Part shown: in pieces, positions 1-8,758 of the stretch
Position numbering within the stretch: the first letter of the stretch is position 1
How the letters are laid out: each line of letters starts with the position of its first letter
Source: Gp6-AA45 sp035652075
Lineage (GTDB): Bacteria; Acidobacteriota; Vicinamibacteria; Vicinamibacterales; CAVVIG01
Assembly (NCBI GenBank): GCA_035652075.1
Contig: DASREL010000063.1
Location: 1 to 64,000 of the forward strand
Direction: 5' to 3'
DNA: 64,000 nt
The notes under the pieces: generated by a model
Databases searched by the model: none
What the model was told of the DNA's origin: nothing
The model's input: the letters and a program-made list of their open reading frames with translations, nothing else
Translations under genes and position numbers: made by a program

Positions 1-384
1 CGCTGCCGCACGAAACGCCATCGCGACCCCTTGTGAGAACCCGGCAAACACGACGTCGCCCGTCGAGGGCCAGTCGTGCGCCACCGTCTCGATCACCGCA
101 GCGGCATATGCGACGTTATCGGCGATCGCCAGCTCGCGATCCTGCCGCGTCATCCAGCTCGCGACCACCTCATTGCTCCGGCGATTGTAGAAGCGGCTCA
201 GGCCCTGGATGGACACGATGTGCCACCGCGACACGCCGTCGATTGGCGTGAGACGCGCAAGCATCTCAGCGGCGCCTTCGCCGTACCCGTGGAAGCCGAC
301 GAGGATTGGCGACGGTCCGGAGACCGAGGCCGGTTCAACGAGATATCGTCCGTGCGTTTGCGTCGCGATGGTGCGCTCGAGCAC
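1..384 (-). CDS. alpha/beta hydrolase (carboxylesterase/phospholipase type), 3' end cut by window edge
   Basis: This frame runs off the left edge; the visible 128 residues are the N-terminal part. It reads V-G-F-H-G-Y-G-E (an oxyanion-hole type HG segment near residue 30) and, at the edge, VFAGFSQGVAMAF, a GxSxG nucleophile elbow with Ser at about residue 119. That pairing is typical of the small carboxylesterase/phospholipase branch of the alpha/beta hydrolase fold, so an ester hydrolase is likely, with substrate unknown. I place the start at a GTG at 384 because no in-frame ATG lies downstream of the neighbouring stop. It begins 8 nt after the stop of the permease gene upstream and is probably co-transcribed with it. 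The catalytic Asp and His would lie outside the window. Confidence 0.75.
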   Translation of the reverse strand, partial: MLERTIATQTHGRYLVEPASVSGPSPILVGFHGYGEGAAEMLARLTPIDGVSRWHIVSIQGLSRFYNRRSNEVVASWMTRQDRELAIADNVAYAAAVIETVAHDWPSTGDVVFAGFSQGVAMAFRAAA

Positions 385-392
385 GAACCATA

Positions 393-2846
393 TTATTGCG
401 AACGCAGGCCGCTGATCGGATCGAGCGCTGCCGCGCGCCGTGCCGGCAGGATGCAGGCGGCAAGCGCCGTCACCGCCGCGAGCGTCACCGCCACGGCAAA
501 TGACGTCGCGTCCGCTGCGGAGACGCCGTACAACAATCCCGACAGCGTTCGCCCGACCGCGAGCGCGCCAGCCGCGCCAACGACACCACCGACAATCGTC
601 AGCCACATCCCTTGGCGGACGACGAGCCAGAGCACGTCGCGCCGCTGAGCGCCGAGCGCCATCCGCACGCTGAGTTCCTGCTGCCGCTGGTTCACCCCGT
701 ACGACAGCACGCTGTAAATTCCCAGTGCCGCCAGCACGAGGGCGATCGCCGCGAACACGCCCATCAACAGCATGAGCGCGCGCGGACGATCGGTCGCTTC
801 GCCGATCACCCGCTGCAGCGTTCGCGCCTCGGCGAGCGGCACGTTCGGATCAAGTTGCTGCACCGACGTCCGTACCGCGGCAACCAGTTGCGCTTCGTCG
901 GCCTGTCCTCTCACGACGAGATGCAGCTCTCGAAACGAGAACTGCCGGTAGGTGAAGTAAATCGACGGCTCGGTCTCGCGCGTCAGCGCCTGGTTCTTGA
1001 CGTCGCCGACGACGCCGACGACCTGGAACGCGGTGGTGCTTGGCAGCATCAGATAGCCCATCGGTCCGACGTAGAGCGGTCGATTGCCGACGGCGAGCGT
1101 TACTGTTTGCCCGATCGGATCGGTATCGGGCCACTCGCGTCGCGCGAACGCTTCGTTGATGAGCACGACGCCGGGTGCGTCGACGTTGTCGCGTGGCGAG
1201 AAGAACCGTCCGCGGACGAGGGGAGCTCCGAGCGTCGTGAAGTAATCCTCATCGACCACGTCGGTTTGGGATTGCGGCAAGTCGTTCGCCGCCGCCTGTG
1301 GACGACCACCGATGACATACGGAAAGCGCCACCCTGCGGCAAGCGGCAGAAACGTCGTCGCTCCCGCCTGCGCGACGCCCGGTTTCGAGCGAATGGAGGT
1401 CAGCAACTGCGAATAGAAATCGGCGATCTTGCGATAGTCGCGATACGAGTACGGCAGCTCGAGGCTTGCCGTCACGGTCCGCGCTGGATGGAAGCCCGGG
1501 TCCTGCTGCAGCAGGTGTTGAAATGCGCGACCAAGCAGCGAGGCGCCTACGAGCAACATCACCGCCAGCCCGACTTCGGCGACGACGAGCACTTGTCTGA
1601 CGCTCCGCCGCGCGCCCGCGCCGTCACCGCCGCGGCCGGCCTCCTTCAACGGACGCTGCACGTCGCCGCGGGCCATGAAGATCGCCGGCACGACGCCGAA
1701 CGCAATCGCCGTGAACGCCGCAATCGCGGCGGCGAACGCCAACACACGGCCATCGATCCCGAAGCCCTCGAGCGCGACGCGCGGCACGTCGACGGGCGAC
1801 GCCGCGATCAGCACACGCACTGCGACGACCGCGACGATGACGCCCAGAGTGGTGCCGATCAACGCCAGGATCACGCTTTCGGTCAGAAACTGACGCACGA
1901 GGCGCTGGCGGCTGGCGCCGATCGCCGCACGCACCGCGATCTCGCGCTCCCGCACGGTGGCGCGCGCGAGCAGCAGGCTCGCGACGTTCGTGCACGTGAT
2001 GACGAGCAGGAATGCCGCGGCGCCAAACAGCGCGAACAGCGCCGGACGGAAATAGCCTTCGACTTCGTGCGCGAGCGGCACCGCACGTGCGCGCCAATTG
2101 TTGTTCGTCGACTGATATTCGTTCGACAACCGCGTCGTCAACGCGCGCAGCTCGGCGTTCGCCTGATCGATCGTGACGCCCGGCTTCAGCCGAAACAGCG
2201 ATTCCATGAAATGCGCCGCACGACTGTGTTGCTCGAGCGGCCACGTGAGCCGCTGCCACACGTCGGTGTCGTTGGGGTAATGAAATCCCTGCGGCATCAC
2301 GCCGGCGACGGCGAACGCCTGGCTATTCAGCGTGATGGTCCGACCGACGAGCGACGGGTCGCTGCCAAAACGCTCGCGCCACAACCTGTGACTGACGACG
2401 ACCACGTTTTCGCGCGAGAACAGCGGCGCCGGGACGAATCCGGCGCCAATCAGCGGCTGGACACCGATCACCGTGAAGAAGTTCGCGCTCGCTTCGACCG
2501 CGTTGACGCGCATCGGATCGCGGCCTGGCTCGGTCAGGTTCAGCTGCGGGTACCACCACGCCGCGGCATCGTCGAAAACCTGCGACAGCGCGCGGTAGTC
2601 CATGAAGTTGACCGGCGACAGACGCTCGTGCGACAGCCCCTTCGTATCGTTGGTTTCCCAGGTCATCACGAGCCGCTCCGGACTCGGATACGGCAGCGGA
2701 CGCAACACGACGCGATCGAGCAGCGTGAACACCGCCGTCGTCGCGCCGACGCCGAGCGCCAACGCCAGCGTCGCTGCGATCGTGAACCCAGGGCTGCGCC
2801 GCAACAGGCGCCACCCGAACCGGATGTCCTGAAGAAACGTGTCCAT
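393..2846 (-). CDS. ADOP-type ABC transporter permease (MacB core + FtsX domains)
   Basis: An 817-residue membrane protein. An N-terminal transmembrane segment (about 20-45, ATLALALGVGATTAVFTLLD) is followed by a MacB-like periplasmic core, a first FtsX block with three helices (about 265-400, including the VREREIAVRAAIGASR cytoplasmic motif), a second periplasmic core, and a second FtsX block at the C-terminus with the matching QQELSVRMALGAQRRDV motif. This duplicated layout is that of the acidobacterial duplicated orphan permeases, which are related to macrolide/lipoprotein exporters but usually lack a linked ATPase gene; none is visible here. Unlike the second copy at 35174-37837, it has no extra N-terminal soluble domain and no PadR neighbour. 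The transported substrate cannot be read from sequence. Confidence 0.9.
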   Translation of the reverse strand: MDTFLQDIRFGWRLLRRSPGFTIAATLALALGVGATTAVFTLLDRVVLRPLPYPSPERLVMTWETNDTKGLSHERLSPVNFMDYRALSQVFDDAAAWWYPQLNLTEPGRDPMRVNAVEASANFFTVIGVQPLIGAGFVPAPLFSRENVVVVSHRLWRERFGSDPSLVGRTITLNSQAFAVAGVMPQGFHYPNDTDVWQRLTWPLEQHSRAAHFMESLFRLKPGVTIDQANAELRALTTRLSNEYQSTNNNWRARAVPLAHEVEGYFRPALFALFGAAAFLLVITCTNVASLLLARATVREREIAVRAAIGASRQRLVRQFLTESVILALIGTTLGVIVAVVAVRVLIAASPVDVPRVALEGFGIDGRVLAFAAAIAAFTAIAFGVVPAIFMARGDVQRPLKEAGRGGDGAGARRSVRQVLVVAEVGLAVMLLVGASLLGRAFQHLLQQDPGFHPARTVTASLELPYSYRDYRKIADFYSQLLTSIRSKPGVAQAGATTFLPLAAGWRFPYVIGGRPQAAANDLPQSQTDVVDEDYFTTLGAPLVRGRFFSPRDNVDAPGVVLINEAFARREWPDTDPIGQTVTLAVGNRPLYVGPMGYLMLPSTTAFQVVGVVGDVKNQALTRETEPSIYFTYRQFSFRELHLVVRGQADEAQLVAAVRTSVQQLDPNVPLAEARTLQRVIGEATDRPRALMLLMGVFAAIALVLAALGIYSVLSYGVNQRQQELSVRMALGAQRRDVLWLVVRQGMWLTIVGGVVGAAGALAVGRTLSGLLYGVSAADATSFAVAVTLAAVTALAACILPARRAAALDPISGLRSQ

Positions 2847-2896
2847 GGCCCACGGTTAGACGGGTCGAACGGGCCAAGCGTTGATCTCGCGAAGCT

Positions 2897-3241
2897 TCAG
2901 CCGAGCGGATGTTCGATGATGGCGTGATCGCGGACGATCTGTCCGTTTACGAGATGGTCTTGGATGATCCGCTCGAGGACCGGCGGATCGCACGCCGAGT
3001 ACCACGTCCCTTCCGGGTAGACGACGGCAATCGGTCCGCCTTCGCAGATGCGGAGACAGTTGGCCTTCGTGCGCAGGATGCCGCCCTGCTCCGACAGACC
3101 GAGCTCCTTCAGCCGCCGCTTTAGGAACTCCCACGCCGCGAGCCCGCGCGCTTTCTCGCAGCACTTCGGCGTCGTCTGATCGCAGCACAGGAAGATGTGG
3201 CGCCGAGCGACGGGGATCCCGATGTCAGACGGCGAACTCAT
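2897..3241 (-). CDS. thioredoxin-like [2Fe-2S] ferredoxin
   Basis: A 114-residue protein. The cysteines in LCCDQTTPKCC and in RTKANCLRICEGGP fit the thioredoxin-like [2Fe-2S] ferredoxin family (the NuoE/Clostridium pasteurianum ferredoxin fold), with the ILRTKANCLxxCxxGP signature before the last cluster ligands. It should be a small cytoplasmic electron carrier. The start ATG at 3241 lies inside the last codons of the upstream aconitase-family gene (17-nt overlap), so the two are translationally coupled. A longer open frame upstream reads through low-complexity Arg-rich sequence antisense to nothing conserved, and I did not use it. The linkage to a 4Fe-4S dehydratase suggests, as inference only, a redox or cluster-maintenance role. 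Confidence 0.85.
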   Translation of the reverse strand: MSSPSDIGIPVARRHIFLCCDQTTPKCCEKARGLAAWEFLKRRLKELGLSEQGGILRTKANCLRICEGGPIAVVYPEGTWYSACDPPVLERIIQDHLVNGQIVRDHAIIEHPLG

Positions 3242-5264
3242 CCGGATTCCATTCGAGGCCGAGCGCGCTCGGCGGCGCCATGTAACCGGCGAGCGCGGAC
3301 GCTGCGACAACGGCCGGACTCGCGAGATAGCCTTCGCCGCCAATGCCCATCCGGTTCTGCCAGTTGCGGTTGAACGACGTGATCGCCCGCTGCCCTTTGA
3401 GCAACGCGTCCGGTCCTTGTCCGAAACACGGGCCGCACCACGATTGCCGAATTTCGCCGCCGACCGAACGAAACACGTCGGCGATGGACTTCCCGTCGAG
3501 CCGCGCGTCGGGCCGCTCGATCAATTTCGCGACGCCGCCGGATCCCGGAAACACGACGAGGGGCTTTGCCGTCTTCTCCGCACCGTGCTTGCGCGCGGAT
3601 CGAATGACGAGCGCCGCCGTCAGGAGATCGTCGTAGCTGCCGTTGGTGCACGATCCGATCATCGCTTTGTCGAACGTGATGTGCTCGCGTGCGACCTCGT
3701 CGGCCGGAAACGCGTTGCCGGGGCTGAACGGCTTCGCAATCATCGGCATCACGTCGCTGAGGTCGAGTGTCTCGTCGATGTCGTACACGGCGTCGGCGCC
3801 AGGTTGCAGCCGCGGATACGGCAGCTCGGTGATCCCCTTCGATCGATACCACTCGTAGGTGATGTCGTCGGCGGCGAAAACGCCGTTCAGCGCTTCGGCC
3901 TCCGCCATCATGTTCGCGATCGTGTTGCGGTACACGATCGGCAGCTGCTTGTTCGCATCGACGAGCTCGACGGACATGCCCTGCGACTGCTTTGCGCCCC
4001 ACCGGCGCAACAACTCGAGGACGATGTCCTTGCCGCTGACCCACTGCTGCAGCTTGCCTGCAAACACGACGCGACGCGCCTTCGCCAGCGTGAAGTAGAT
4101 GTAGCCGGTCGACCATCCGAAGCCGAGCGTGGTCGAGCCGACACCCATGCCGACGGCGCCGTACGCGCCGTACGCGCGGCTGTGCGAGTCGGCGCCGGGA
4201 ATGAACTGACCGGGATACACGAGCCCCTGCTCGGGAAAATAGAAATGGAAGATGCCGTCGCCAGGGGTGGCGTAGTACGGCTTGCCGATCTCCTGCTGCC
4301 GCGCGAACTCGCGTCCGATCGCCGTCTGCTTGTCGTCGTCTTCTTTGCCGGTGAAGACGAAATGATCGTTCGCGACCGCTGCCTGACGCGGATAGATCGT
4401 GTTGCCGCCGGTGATCTGATGGAACGTATGGATCGCAAAGGGTGCGGTGCCGTCCGACGCGGGAAGCAGATCGGCGTAGACGCGCAGCGTGGATCCCGGT
4501 TTGACGTCGGCGCGCTTGTCGACCCGGTGCGCCCACACGATCTGCTCGGTCGTCGTCATCCGACGCGCGAGCGACTCGTCGGGCCACGTGATGTTCGGCG
4601 GTGTCGCGACCGACGTCTTGAGCTCGCGCCGCCCCGCCGCGTAGATGCCGCCGGTGCGACGGATCTCGTCTTCCTTCGCCGAGAGCGGAACGGGTTCGTA
4701 GCTCTTGCCTTGCGTGACGTTCGTCAGCCGCCGCGACTCCGGATCGAACGTCAACTCGTCACCGTCCTTCGCATCCGCCACCGCGTCCGGACTCTGCACG
4801 ACCTGCAGTCCGAGGTTGAGCGCGTTGCGGCGGAAGATATCGCCCATGTTGTTGCCGCAGACGATGACCATCTGCAGGCCGACCTCTTCGGCGATCGCCT
4901 TCAGACCGGCCGGGCTCATCTCGCGCGACGACCCGATCGCGAACCGATCGCCCGCGATCACAAATGTCTCGCCGCGGTGAACACGCGCGCGAAAGTCGGG
5001 CATGAGGTAGCGAAACGCGCCGACCTTCCATCGCTCGTCGAGGGTCTCGAGGCTCTCGGACACGCAGTCCGCGGACGGCGTGATCTGGTCCGTGTCGATC
5101 GCGTCGAGCTTCTTCTTCTTCCCGAGAACCTTCAGATCCCAGAAGATCAGCGCCTTGCCGCGGATGACCGTCGTCGGTCGCGACGCGTCGTCCGCCGAAC
5201 TCGGCGCTGCAATAGAATCAAGTGAGACACCCGGCTTCAGCCGAGCGGCTTCAATCCTGTGCAT
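3225..5264 (-). CDS. aconitase-family hydratase, swivel domain first
   Basis: About 679 residues. The N-terminal part (about 35-200) is a LeuD/aconitase swivel domain, with IDTDQITPSA and the substrate-binding loop FAIGSSRE. The C-terminal part is the catalytic aconitase domain: PGADSHSRAYGAYG, MIGSCTNGSYDD and CGPCFGQG supply the usual DSH motif and the three cluster-ligand cysteines. It should bind a [4Fe-4S] cluster and interconvert a 2-hydroxy and a 3-hydroxy acid; aconitate or isopropylmalate-type substrates cannot be separated by eye. The order swivel-then-catalytic matches AcnB, but the AcnB N-terminal HEAT-like domain is missing. I chose the ATG at 5264, six nt after a TATTCT hexamer; an earlier start at 5300 would run into apaG. 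Confidence 0.85.
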   Translation of the reverse strand: MHRIEAARLKPGVSLDSIAAPSSADDASRPTTVIRGKALIFWDLKVLGKKKKLDAIDTDQITPSADCVSESLETLDERWKVGAFRYLMPDFRARVHRGETFVIAGDRFAIGSSREMSPAGLKAIAEEVGLQMVIVCGNNMGDIFRRNALNLGLQVVQSPDAVADAKDGDELTFDPESRRLTNVTQGKSYEPVPLSAKEDEIRRTGGIYAAGRRELKTSVATPPNITWPDESLARRMTTTEQIVWAHRVDKRADVKPGSTLRVYADLLPASDGTAPFAIHTFHQITGGNTIYPRQAAVANDHFVFTGKEDDDKQTAIGREFARQQEIGKPYYATPGDGIFHFYFPEQGLVYPGQFIPGADSHSRAYGAYGAVGMGVGSTTLGFGWSTGYIYFTLAKARRVVFAGKLQQWVSGKDIVLELLRRWGAKQSQGMSVELVDANKQLPIVYRNTIANMMAEAEALNGVFAADDITYEWYRSKGITELPYPRLQPGADAVYDIDETLDLSDVMPMIAKPFSPGNAFPADEVAREHITFDKAMIGSCTNGSYDDLLTAALVIRSARKHGAEKTAKPLVVFPGSGGVAKLIERPDARLDGKSIADVFRSVGGEIRQSWCGPCFGQGPDALLKGQRAITSFNRNWQNRMGIGGEGYLASPAVVAASALAGYMAPPSALGLEWNPDEFAV

Positions 5265-5281
5265 ATATAAAGAATAGCGTG

Positions 5282-5677
5282 ATGATGCAGTCGACGACAT
5301 CGGAGGCGGTTACCAAAGGCGTGCGCGTGGAGGTCGAATCGCGCTATCACGCCGATCGGTCGGCGCCGCAACAGAAACACTGGTTTTTCTCCTACACGAT
5401 CCGGATTACGAACATGGGCGAGAAGACGGTCCAGCTCATCAGCCGTCATTGGATCATCACCGACAACACCGGCCACGTCGACGAAGTCATCGGCGACGGC
5501 GTCGTGGGCGAGCAGCCGATCCTGTCGCCCGGCCAGGCCTTCCAATACACCTCCTTCTGTCCGCTCAAGACATCGAAGGGGACGATGCGCGGGACGTATC
5601 AGATGAAGGCGACCGACGGCGAAGAGTTCGACGTCGAGATCGCGCCGTTCGCGCTGGAGCAATACACCGTTCATTAA
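5282..5677 (+). CDS. apaG: ApaG family protein
   Basis: A 131-residue single-domain protein of the ApaG/DUF525 family (usual length about 125). The typical beta-sandwich motifs are present: YTIRITNMGEKTVQLISRHW, WIITDNTGHVDEVIGDGVVGEQP, the PGQAFQYTSF segment and the C-terminal GTYQM...FDVEIAPF strand. The biochemical role is not established; the family is linked to Co2+ resistance and Ap4A metabolism in enterobacteria. Two adjacent ATGs (5282, 5285) are possible starts; the upstream open frame lacks family similarity. It is divergent from the aconitase-family gene with only 17 nt between start codons, and its 3' end overlaps the convergent recQ by 4 nt. Confidence 0.9.
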   Translation: MMQSTTSEAVTKGVRVEVESRYHADRSAPQQKHWFFSYTIRITNMGEKTVQLISRHWIITDNTGHVDEVIGDGVVGEQPILSPGQAFQYTSFCPLKTSKGTMRGTYQMKATDGEEFDVEIAPFALEQYTVH

Positions 5678-7542
5678 TCCGGTCGGCGAAACGTCCGGAT
5701 CGCGTCGAGGAAGGCGTCGCCGAACGTTGCGGCCTTGCGTGCGCCAACGCCGTAGACCTCGTGCAGCTCGTCGACGGTTTTCGGCCGGCGTTCCACCATG
5801 TCGCGCAGCGTCGAGTCGTGGAAGATGACATACGGCGGGACGCCGCGTTCCCGCGCGAGCCGCAAGCGCACCCCGCGCAACACGTCGAACAGATCTGAGT
5901 CGATCGTCGTGGAAAACGTATCGCGGATCGCGGACCGCGATCGTTTGCGCGACGCCGGCGGCTTCACCTCGCGATACAGCGTGCAGTCACCGTCGCCTTT
6001 CAAGAGCGCGGTGCCTTGCGGCGTCAGGCGCAACACCGGGTACGGATCGCCTTCGCGTGCCAGCAAACCATCGCCGACCAGCTGTTCGATGTATCCGCGG
6101 ATCGACGCGGCAGATTCCTCTTTCAACAGTGCGAACGTCGACAGCTGATCGTGTCCTGCCGCCGCGACCTTCTCGGTCGCGCGGCCGACGAGGATGTCGG
6201 TCACGTGCCCGGTGCCCCACGTTTGCCTGACGCGCGCGACGCACGACAGGATTTTCTGCGCAACGACGACCGAGTCAGGCACCGCGTCGAGTTCTTTCAA
6301 ACACCAGTCGCACGCGCCGCAGTCTGTGCGGTCGTACGGCTGGCCGAAATACTCGACGAGCGCGCGATGACGGCATCGAGTCCCTGCCGCATAGCGCTCC
6401 ATGTCACGCAGCAGCGTCCGTGCGCTGTCGCTCCACTCGCCATTCGACTCCAGCATCTGCCGCCAGCGGACGAAATCGGCGCCGCCGTAGATCAGCAGAC
6501 ATTCGGCCGGCAGACCGTCACGTCCGCCGCGTCCCGATTCCTGCTGGTAATGCTCGAGCGATCGCGGCGCGCCTGCGTGCACGACGAATCGCACGTTCGA
6601 CCGATCGATGCCCATCCCGAACGCCACTGTGGCGACAACGATGTCGACGTGCTCGTCGAGGAACTGCTCTTGATTTCGACTGCGAACCGCATCGTCGAGT
6701 CCGGCGTGATATGGCAGCGCGCGGTGGCCTTCGCTCTGCAGCCACTCGGCGACCGACTCCACTTCTTTGCGCGACGTGCAGTACACGATCCCCGATTCGT
6801 TTTCGTGTCGCGCGAGGACGTCGGTCAGCTGATTGTGCAGATTCCCGCGGCGCAGGACGCGATACGTCAGGTTCGGACGGTCGAACGATCCGACGAGCGT
6901 CAGCGGTTCACTGAGCCTGAGCTCGGTGACGATGTCGCGGCGGACGCGCTCCGTCGCGGTCGCCGTAAACGCGTGCAGCGACGCCTCGGGAAAGTCGTCC
7001 CGAAGGCGGCCGAGCTGACGATACTCCGGTCGAAAGTCGTGTCCCCACTGGCTGATGCAATGCGCTTCGTCGATGGCCACGAACCGCACACCGGTGGCGC
7101 GAAGCATGCGCCGCAGCGGCTCGCTGTGCTCGCCGACGATCCGTTCCGGAGACACGTAGAGGATCCGGCAGCGATCCTCCTTGACGCTCGCGATCACTTC
7201 GTCGCGCTCGCGCGGCTGCAGCGTGCTGTTCAAGTACGCGGCGGCGACGCCGTCGACGCGCAGTCCGTCGACCTGATCCTTCATCAACGAGATCAGCGGC
7301 GAGATGACGAGCGCGAGACCCGTAGGCCGGGTCCTTTCGGACGCGGCGATGGCCGGCGCCTGAAAACACAACGACTTCCCTCCGCCGGTCGGAAGGACGA
7401 CGACGCTGTCGCGGCGATCGAGGATCGCGTGCATGGCGTCGCGCTGCAGCGGACGGAAATCGGAGAAGCCCCACACGCGGTGCAGCGTGTCGAGCAGGAG
7501 GCGATCAGCGTCGGGCGTACTTGCGCTCGACGTAGTCATCAA
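5674..7542 (-). CDS. recQ: ATP-dependent DNA helicase RecQ
   Basis: A 622-residue superfamily 2 helicase that unwinds DNA 3'-5' in recombination and repair. Visible in order: Walker A PTGGGKS (51-57), DEAH box (158-161) followed by CISQWGHDFRPEY, the FTATAT motif III, GMGIDRSNVRFVVHAG and QQESGRGGRDG (motifs V and VI), a four-cysteine zinc site (one Cys in GTRCRHRALVEYFG, then CGACDWC, about 365-395), a winged-helix RQC region, and an HRDC domain at about 545-620 with the VYGVGARKA helix-hairpin. All catalytic elements are intact. The start lies inside the end of the upstream ispG (38-nt overlap), so the two are one transcription unit. Either of two adjacent ATGs (7542, 7539) could be used. 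Confidence 0.96.
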   Translation of the reverse strand: MMTTSSASTPDADRLLLDTLHRVWGFSDFRPLQRDAMHAILDRRDSVVVLPTGGGKSLCFQAPAIAASERTRPTGLALVISPLISLMKDQVDGLRVDGVAAAYLNSTLQPRERDEVIASVKEDRCRILYVSPERIVGEHSEPLRRMLRATGVRFVAIDEAHCISQWGHDFRPEYRQLGRLRDDFPEASLHAFTATATERVRRDIVTELRLSEPLTLVGSFDRPNLTYRVLRRGNLHNQLTDVLARHENESGIVYCTSRKEVESVAEWLQSEGHRALPYHAGLDDAVRSRNQEQFLDEHVDIVVATVAFGMGIDRSNVRFVVHAGAPRSLEHYQQESGRGGRDGLPAECLLIYGGADFVRWRQMLESNGEWSDSARTLLRDMERYAAGTRCRHRALVEYFGQPYDRTDCGACDWCLKELDAVPDSVVVAQKILSCVARVRQTWGTGHVTDILVGRATEKVAAAGHDQLSTFALLKEESAASIRGYIEQLVGDGLLAREGDPYPVLRLTPQGTALLKGDGDCTLYREVKPPASRKRSRSAIRDTFSTTIDSDLFDVLRGVRLRLARERGVPPYVIFHDSTLRDMVERRPKTVDELHEVYGVGARKAATFGDAFLDAIRTFRRPD

Positions 7543-8731
7543 CCAGATTCTTGAACGCAGCGGCGAGCTCGTCGTACGTGCCGCGCAGCGTGGTCACGTG
7601 TTCGCCGTCGATGTAGATCGGGCAGTTCGGCGCTTCGCCGGTGCCAGGAAGACTGATGCCGATGTTGGCGGCCTTCGATTCGCCGGGACCGTTCACGACG
7701 CATCCCATCACGGCGAGCGTCATCGTCTCCACGCCGGCGTACTTCGTCTTCCATTCCGGCATCTTCTCGCGAATGTACCCTTGCGTCCGTTCCGCGAGTT
7801 CCTGGAACGTCGTGCTCGTCGTCCGGCCGCAGCCGGGGCACGCGGTGACGCTCGGCGAGAACGATCGCAGTCCCAACGACTGCAACAGCTCGCACGCCGC
7901 ATACACCTCTTCGCGACGATCGCCGCCGGGTCGCGGCGTCAACGACACGCGGATCGTGTCGCCAATGCCCTCGCTCAGGAGGACGCCCATCGCCGCCGAC
8001 GACCACACCAGGCCTTTGGTGCCCATGCCCGCTTCCGTAAGACCGAGATGCAGCGGCTGATCGGTCTTGCGCGCGAGGTCGCGGTAAATCGCAATCAGAT
8101 CGCGCGGCCGCGACGTCTTGCACGAGATGATGATTTGGTCCTTGCGCAGTCCGCTCTCGATCGCGAGCTCGGTCGACTCGATTGCCGACACTACCATGCA
8201 CTCGTTGATGATCTCTTCGGATGTCTTGCCCAGATTGCGGTCGGTGTTCTCCTGCATCTTCGCGACGACGAGCTCCTGGTTGAGGGAGCCGCCGTTGACG
8301 CCGATGCGAACCGGCTTCTGGTTGTCGACGGCGACCTTGCAAATCGTGGAGAACTGTTCGTCGCGCCGCTAGCCGGTGCCGACGTTGCCCGGATTGATGC
8401 GGTACTTATCGAGCGCGCGCGCGCACTCGGGATACTTCCTGAGGAGAAGATGACCGTTGTAGTGAAAGTCTCCAATCAGCGGCGCCGCGCAACCCGCATC
8501 GAGCATCCTCTGCTTGATCTCCGGCACCGCCGCCGCCGCTTCCGGAAGGTTGACGGTGACGCGCACGAGTTCGGAGCCGGCTTCCGCCAGCTCGATGCAT
8601 TGCTGCGCCGTTGATTTCGGGTCCGCCGTATCCGTCATCGTCATCGACTGCACGACGATCGGCGCACCGCCGCCGACCTGGACGTGACCGACTTTCACGC
8701 CCACGGTCTTGTGGAGCCTGACTTGTTGCAT
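7505..8731 (-). pseudogene. ispG: ispG (4-hydroxy-3-methylbut-2-enyl diphosphate synthase) with an in-frame TAG at codon 121
   Basis: Over its full span this is a complete IspG/GcpE, the [4Fe-4S] enzyme making HMBPP in the non-mevalonate isoprenoid pathway. The N-terminal TIM-barrel part reads ...KYRINPGNVGTG, then a TAG codon at 8371-8369, and then continues without frame change as RRDEQFSTICKVAVDNQKP and VRIGVNGGSLNQE, which is the next canonical stretch. The C-terminal cluster domain has ACPGCGRTT and MGCVVNGPGE intact. So a single codon is lost, with no indel. If translation stops, two fragments (8369-8731 and one starting near 8257) would result. IspG is normally essential unless a mevalonate route or second copy exists, so a sequencing error, a recent nonsense mutation or suppression are all open. 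Filed as pseudogene only because of the stop. Confidence 0.85.
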
Positions 8732-8758
8732 GAATCTCTCATGTTAGCATTCGCGACT

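Noticed and set aside
612..2927. Very long open frame on the plus strand opposite the first permease gene
   Set aside because: Product is Arg/His/Asp-rich low complexity. The minus strand carries clear MacB/FtsX motifs. Such antisense frames are common in GC-rich DNA.
3195..5225. Long plus-strand open frame opposite the aconitase-family gene
   Set aside because: No family motif; the opposite strand has all aconitase cluster and substrate motifs.
2894..5248. Exact 15-nt direct repeat GCTTCAGCCGAGCGG at 2894 and 5234 flanking the aconitase-ferredoxin pair
   Set aside because: Looks like possible insertion-site duplication, but a 15-mer match is expected by chance about once or twice in 64 kb, and both copies lie in coding sequence with normal codon use.
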